From Ovoidimarina sp038744785 (GTDB lineage Bacteria; Pseudomonadota; Alphaproteobacteria; Rhodobacterales; Rhodobacteraceae): DNA of 64,000 nt. Below are positions 60,743-64,000 of this stretch, one piece after another; position 1 is the stretch's first letter; each line of letters opens with the position of its first letter. The notes under the pieces were generated by a model that saw nothing but the letters and a program-made list of their open reading frames with translations, was not told the origin of the DNA and did not search any database. Position numbers and translations under genes: made by a program. The DNA lies in the NCBI GenBank assembly GCA_038744785.1, contig JBCDLX010000005.1, forward strand, positions 140,118-204,117, in the 5' to 3' direction.

Positions 60743-63295
60743 ATGAAGGACGCCGCACCGACGGCCATCTACTTGGCTGACTTCACGCCTCCGGCCTATC
60801 TGGTGGACGAGGTGCACCTGACGTTCCGTCTGGCGCCGGATGCCACGCGTGTTTTGTCGAAGATCGCTTTCCGGCCTAACCCGGAAACGACCGACCGGAC
60901 CTTTCGGTTGGACGGCGAAGGACTGACGTTAATCGCCGCGACCATTGACGGTGTTCCGGTCACGCCGTCTATGGATACCAACGGGCTGACCTGCGATGCA
61001 CCGGATTGCGCCTTTACCTGGGAGGCCGAGGTCGAAATCGCCCCGGCTTCGAACACCGCGCTTGAAGGCCTTTACATGTCGAACGGCATGTACTGCACGC
61101 AATGCGAAGCGCAAGGGTTCCGCAAGATCACCTACTACCCTGACCGCCCGGACGTGATGGCACCGTTCACCGTGCGGATCGAAGGCGATGCCCCGATCCT
61201 TTTGTCGAACGGCAATCCTGCGGTGACTGGCGACGGGTTTGCAGAATGGCATGATCCATGGCCGAAGCCTGCCTACCTGTTCGCTTTGGTCGCAGGCGAA
61301 CTGGTCGCCTTCTCGGACAGTTTCACAACCGCCTCCGGCAGAGATGTCGCACTGAACGTCTGGGTGCGCCCGGGCGACGAAACGCGCTGCGCCTACGCGA
61401 TGGACGCCCTCAAACGGTCGATGCGCTGGGATGAGACATCTTATGGCCGCGAATACGACTTGGACGTTTTCAACATCGTGGCCGTCGACGACTTCAATAT
61501 GGGCGCGATGGAGAACAAGGGGTTGAACATTTTCAACTCCAAGTACGTTTTGGCCAGCCCCGAGACCGCGACAGACCGGGACTTTGAATTGATCGAGGGT
61601 ATCGTCGCCCACGAGTACTTTCACAACTGGACCGGCAACCGCATCACCTGTCGCGACTGGTTTCAACTGTGCTTGAAAGAGGGGCTAACGGTCTTCCGTG
61701 ATCAGCAGTTTTCCGGCGACCAAAGATCTCATGCAGTCAAGCGGATAGACGATGTTCTTCAATTGCGCGGGCGGCAGTTTCGGGAAGACAACGGTCCATT
61801 GGCGCATCCCGTACGGCCGGCAAGCTTCGTCGAGATCAACAACTTCTATACCGCGACGGTCTATGAAAAAGGCGCCGAATTGATCGGGATGCTCAAGACG
61901 CTAGTCGGCGACGCGGGCTATGATGCCGCGCTGGATCTGTACTTCGATCGCCATGATGGGGACGCGGCGACGATCGAGGATTGGATCAACGTGTTTGAGG
62001 ATGCGACCGGTCGGGACCTGTCGCAATTTGCGCGCTGGTATGCCCAAGCCGGCACACCCAGACTGCGGGTTGAGGATCGGTTTGAGGACGGCACCTACAC
62101 GCTTGATTTCAAGCAGGAAACGCCCCCCACGCCGGGTCAAGACGAAAAAGGCCCGCAGGTCATTCCCATCGCCGTCGGGCTTTTGAACCCGGGGGGCGAA
62201 GAAACCCACCCAACCACCGTGCTGGAGATGACCGAGGCACAGCAGTCCTTCCGTTTCGAGGGTCTTTCGGCGCGACCCATTCCGTCGATCCTGCGCAACT
62301 TCTCGGCGCCATTGATCCTTGAGCGCGACAGTACCGCCGAAGAACGCGCATTCCTTCTGGCGCATGACACGGACCCGTTCAACAAATGGGAAGCCGGACG
62401 GCAGCTGGCCAAGGACGTGCTCTCGGCGATGATCACGGACGGGGCAGCGCCTGGTCCGGACTATCTTGACGCGTTGGAGCGGGTCGTGCGCGACGACACG
62501 CTGGATCCCGCGTTCCGGGCTTTGGCGCTGCGCCTGCCCTCTGAAGACGACATGGCCCAAACCCTGTTTGACGCGGGCCGAACGCCGGATCCGCAAGCGA
62601 TCCACGACGCGCGGGAAAAAGTGGCAATGGCACTCGCTCGCCACCTCGCATCGGTGCTGCCGGGTCTCTACGAAGCGATGGACCTTCCTGGTCCCTACTC
62701 GCCCGATCCGAAGGCGGCGGGGTGCCGCGCGCTTCGATTGACCGCGCTGTCGCTATTGACACGGCTGGACGATGGCGCACGCGCCGACGCGCTTTATCAC
62801 GCCGCCGACAATATGACCGAGGAACTGGGCGCGCTCGCCTGCCTGCTCGATGCCGGGAACGGGGCCGAAGCTGTGGCACGCTTTTATCGCCGCTGGGGCC
62901 ATGACCGTCTGGTGATGGACAAGTGGTTCGCACTGCAAATCCTGCACGCCGCTCCTGAAAAGGCGGCATCGGTGGCCGAGATGCTGACCGAGCATTCCGA
63001 TTTCGACTGGAAGAACCCAAACCGGTTCCGCGCCGTCATCGGCGCGCTCGCCGGGAACGCCGCAGGGTTTCACCATGCGTCGGGCGAAGGCTACCGTTTC
63101 GTCGCCGATTGGCTGATCAGACTTGATCCCCTCAACCCGCAAACGGCGGCCCGGATGACAACGGTCTTTGAAACCTGGGGCCGGTACGACGGTGATCGTC
63201 AGGGAATGATCCGCGATGCGCTCGAACGGATCGCCATCACGCCAAACCTAAGCAGCGACACAACAGAGATGGTGGGCCGCATTCTTGGCGGATGA
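60743..63295 (+). CDS. pepN: Aminopeptidase N (M1 family)
   Basis: The 850-aa metallopeptidase removes N-terminal residues from peptides in the cytoplasm. The zinc site is complete: His-290, Glu-291 and His-294 (HEYFH) with Glu-313 after 18 residues; GAMENKGLN near 251 binds the substrate N-terminus. The length fits proteobacterial PepN (about 870). ATG at 60743 follows GGGAGA; a TTGACA hexamer at 60691 could belong to its promoter. Its last 11 bases overlap the next gene. Confidence 0.97.
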   Translation: MKDAAPTAIYLADFTPPAYLVDEVHLTFRLAPDATRVLSKIAFRPNPETTDRTFRLDGEGLTLIAATIDGVPVTPSMDTNGLTCDAPDCAFTWEAEVEIAPASNTALEGLYMSNGMYCTQCEAQGFRKITYYPDRPDVMAPFTVRIEGDAPILLSNGNPAVTGDGFAEWHDPWPKPAYLFALVAGELVAFSDSFTTASGRDVALNVWVRPGDETRCAYAMDALKRSMRWDETSYGREYDLDVFNIVAVDDFNMGAMENKGLNIFNSKYVLASPETATDRDFELIEGIVAHEYFHNWTGNRITCRDWFQLCLKEGLTVFRDQQFSGDQRSHAVKRIDDVLQLRGRQFREDNGPLAHPVRPASFVEINNFYTATVYEKGAELIGMLKTLVGDAGYDAALDLYFDRHDGDAATIEDWINVFEDATGRDLSQFARWYAQAGTPRLRVEDRFEDGTYTLDFKQETPPTPGQDEKGPQVIPIAVGLLNPGGEETHPTTVLEMTEAQQSFRFEGLSARPIPSILRNFSAPLILERDSTAEERAFLLAHDTDPFNKWEAGRQLAKDVLSAMITDGAAPGPDYLDALERVVRDDTLDPAFRALALRLPSEDDMAQTLFDAGRTPDPQAIHDAREKVAMALARHLASVLPGLYEAMDLPGPYSPDPKAAGCRALRLTALSLLTRLDDGARADALYHAADNMTEELGALACLLDAGNGAEAVARFYRRWGHDRLVMDKWFALQILHAAPEKAASVAEMLTEHSDFDWKNPNRFRAVIGALAGNAAGFHHASGEGYRFVADWLIRLDPLNPQTAARMTTVFETWGRYDGDRQGMIRDALERIAITPNLSSDTTEMVGRILGG

Positions 63296-63713
63296 ATTCC
63301 GTTACGAAAGACCGGCGCGCAGGCCAGCGGGCTATGCGATGGTGGGTTTGGGCCTTGCCCTGCTGTTGGCACTTATCTTCGTTTTCGACGCCCATCCGCT
63401 CTTGATCGCTGTCACAGCACTCGCGGTCTCGCCTGCGCTTTATGAAATAATCCGGGGTACGAATGCGACGCTGCGGGTCGATGACAACAAGATCGCTTGG
63501 ACCAGCGGGACACGAGCGGGCGAAGTTCCACTTAACCAGATCGACACAGCGCGGTTGGCCACGACTCTTGATTTCTCACAGCGTGCCACTCTGATCCTGA
63601 AAAACGGCACCAAACTGCGGCTGCCGCCAGAAAGCCTGCCGCCTGGCCGCGCGCTTGACGGCGAATGCGAAAAACGCGGGATCGCGCACCGCAGGTCGCT
63701 TTTCAGCTTCTGA
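63285..63713 (+). CDS. Two-helix membrane protein of unknown function (TTG start)
   Basis: The 142-aa protein has two adjacent hydrophobic helices (about 15-52, YAMVGLGLALLLALIFVF and LLIAVTALAVSPALY) followed by a soluble, beta-strand-rich part (LRVDDNKIAWTSGTRAGEVPLNQI) that resembles small PH-like domains, though no family is certain. Translation probably begins at TTG 63285 inside the end of pepN; the next in-frame ATG (63339) would remove the polar start. Codon use matches coding sequence to the TGA at 63713. Confidence 0.7.
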   Translation: MADEFRYERPARRPAGYAMVGLGLALLLALIFVFDAHPLLIAVTALAVSPALYEIIRGTNATLRVDDNKIAWTSGTRAGEVPLNQIDTARLATTLDFSQRATLILKNGTKLRLPPESLPPGRALDGECEKRGIAHRRSLFSF

Positions 63714-64000
63714 TCGCAGACGAACGAAGGGCACTGGCAAAACCCGGCGAGTTCCTGCGACGCATAGGGTGCGCTGTCACAAAAGACTTTCCAGCTCCGG
63801 TTACATGGCCGTCATCTAAGAGCGTCTTGATCCGCTCATCGCCGAGCGGGCCGCGTGGACTCTCGACGATACTCCGTGGGCCCCTCTGGCGCGCGATCCT
63901 GATGCGGATGCTGGGCCATGGCCGCACGCTTGGGCTTTCCGATTTCTTCCGCGACCGGCCGACGCACGAAATCATGGGTACGATGACCCGGCTCGTGGCC
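63665..64000 (+). CDS. Start of a gene of unknown function, cut by the window end
   Basis: A plus-strand frame stays open from about 63665 to the last base, 112 codons. From about 63820 on its third codon positions are mostly G or C, as in neighbouring genes, and the translation (RGPLWRAILMRMLGHGR, LSDFFRDRPTHEIMGTM) looks protein-like; I recognise no family. The exact start is unclear: ATG at 63665 would overlap the previous gene by 49 bases, and the first 50 codons are less G/C-biased. A minus-strand frame over the same bases (63703-63975) was judged weaker. Confidence 0.4.
   Translation, partial: MRKTRDRAPQVAFQLLIADERRALAKPGEFLRRIGCAVTKDFPAPVTWPSSKSVLIRSSPSGPRGLSTILRGPLWRAILMRMLGHGRTLGLSDFFRDRPTHEIMGTMTRLVA

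Noticed and set aside
63703..63975. 90-codon minus-strand frame at the right end
   Set aside because: Ser/Arg-rich without hydrophobic core; the plus-strand frame has better third-position bias.
1..64000. tRNA, rRNA, CRISPR arrays, insertion sequences or prophage genes
   Set aside because: None was seen on reading both strands: no CCA-ended cloverleaf, no spaced direct repeats, no transposase or integrase motifs. A covariance-model search would settle short RNAs.

Overview
The window is 64 kb of dense, high-GC bacterial chromosome. It most resembles an alphaproteobacterium of the Rhodobacteraceae (Roseobacter/Paracoccus side). Evidence: a 14-gene complex I cluster with unidentified genes between the nuo genes and birA after nuoN (the layout known from Paracoccus); the Rhodobacterales-type families DUF5333, DUF5337 and DUF3291 inside it; a short NuoG (674 aa); an intact PntA/PntB transhydrogenase; and an orphan choline-sulfatase. 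I see no rRNA, tRNA, CRISPR array, transposase or prophage gene. Gene starts were chosen by ribosome binding sites, overlaps and family N-termini.

Left end (1-4.5 kb): the 3' part of prfC, a small lipoprotein gene, two small one-helix membrane proteins on the minus strand, and a gene-poor stretch (2170-2712). That stretch carries two exact DnaA-box 9-mers and a stem-loop lying where the ribosome binding site of an RhlE-like RNA helicase should be. A small tautomerase and a 12-bp inverted repeat follow.

Central convoy (28.3 kb down to 4.5 kb, all minus strand): a promoter-like site upstream of nuoA, then nuoABC, a sulfotransferase, nuoD, a membrane protein, nuoE with a fused helix-hairpin-helix tail, a membrane protein with the same tail module, a DUF5337 protein, nuoF, two DUF3291 proteins, two lipoproteins, nuoG, a lipoprotein, nuoH, nuoI, a cysteine-free carboxymuconolactone-decarboxylase-like protein, nuoJ, an exported protein, nuoKLMN, birA, coaX and RNase J. 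Many neighbours overlap by 1-11 bases, so translational coupling is likely.

Middle (28-46 kb): a small gene behind a TetR-type palindrome, choline-sulfatase with GST and ASCH genes, EcsC and LprI-like proteins, a lone DegT-type aminotransferase, phosphoglycolate phosphatase divergent from glmU-glmS-AlkD-like, moaA-waaA-glycosyltransferase, an M20 amidohydrolase, an exported protein with a clear terminator, and a DUF3422 protein.

Right end (46-64 kb): a 3-hydroxyisobutyrate-dehydrogenase-like enzyme, dienelactone hydrolase, pntAB, an isoprenylcysteine-methyltransferase-like protein, kynureninase plus a GNAT protein, an ankyrin-type protein, a class-I amidotransferase hydrolase, a triple DUF333 protein, GlcG-like plus malate synthase G, a photolyase overlapping a DUF2256 zinc-finger gene, aminopeptidase N, a two-helix membrane protein and one gene cut by the window end.

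No clear-cut new defence or mobile system is visible. The most unusual material is the accessory gene set inside the complex I operon: sulfotransferase, shared helix-hairpin-helix module, paired-cysteine lipoproteins and DUF3291 pair. The helicase leader is the next most unusual.
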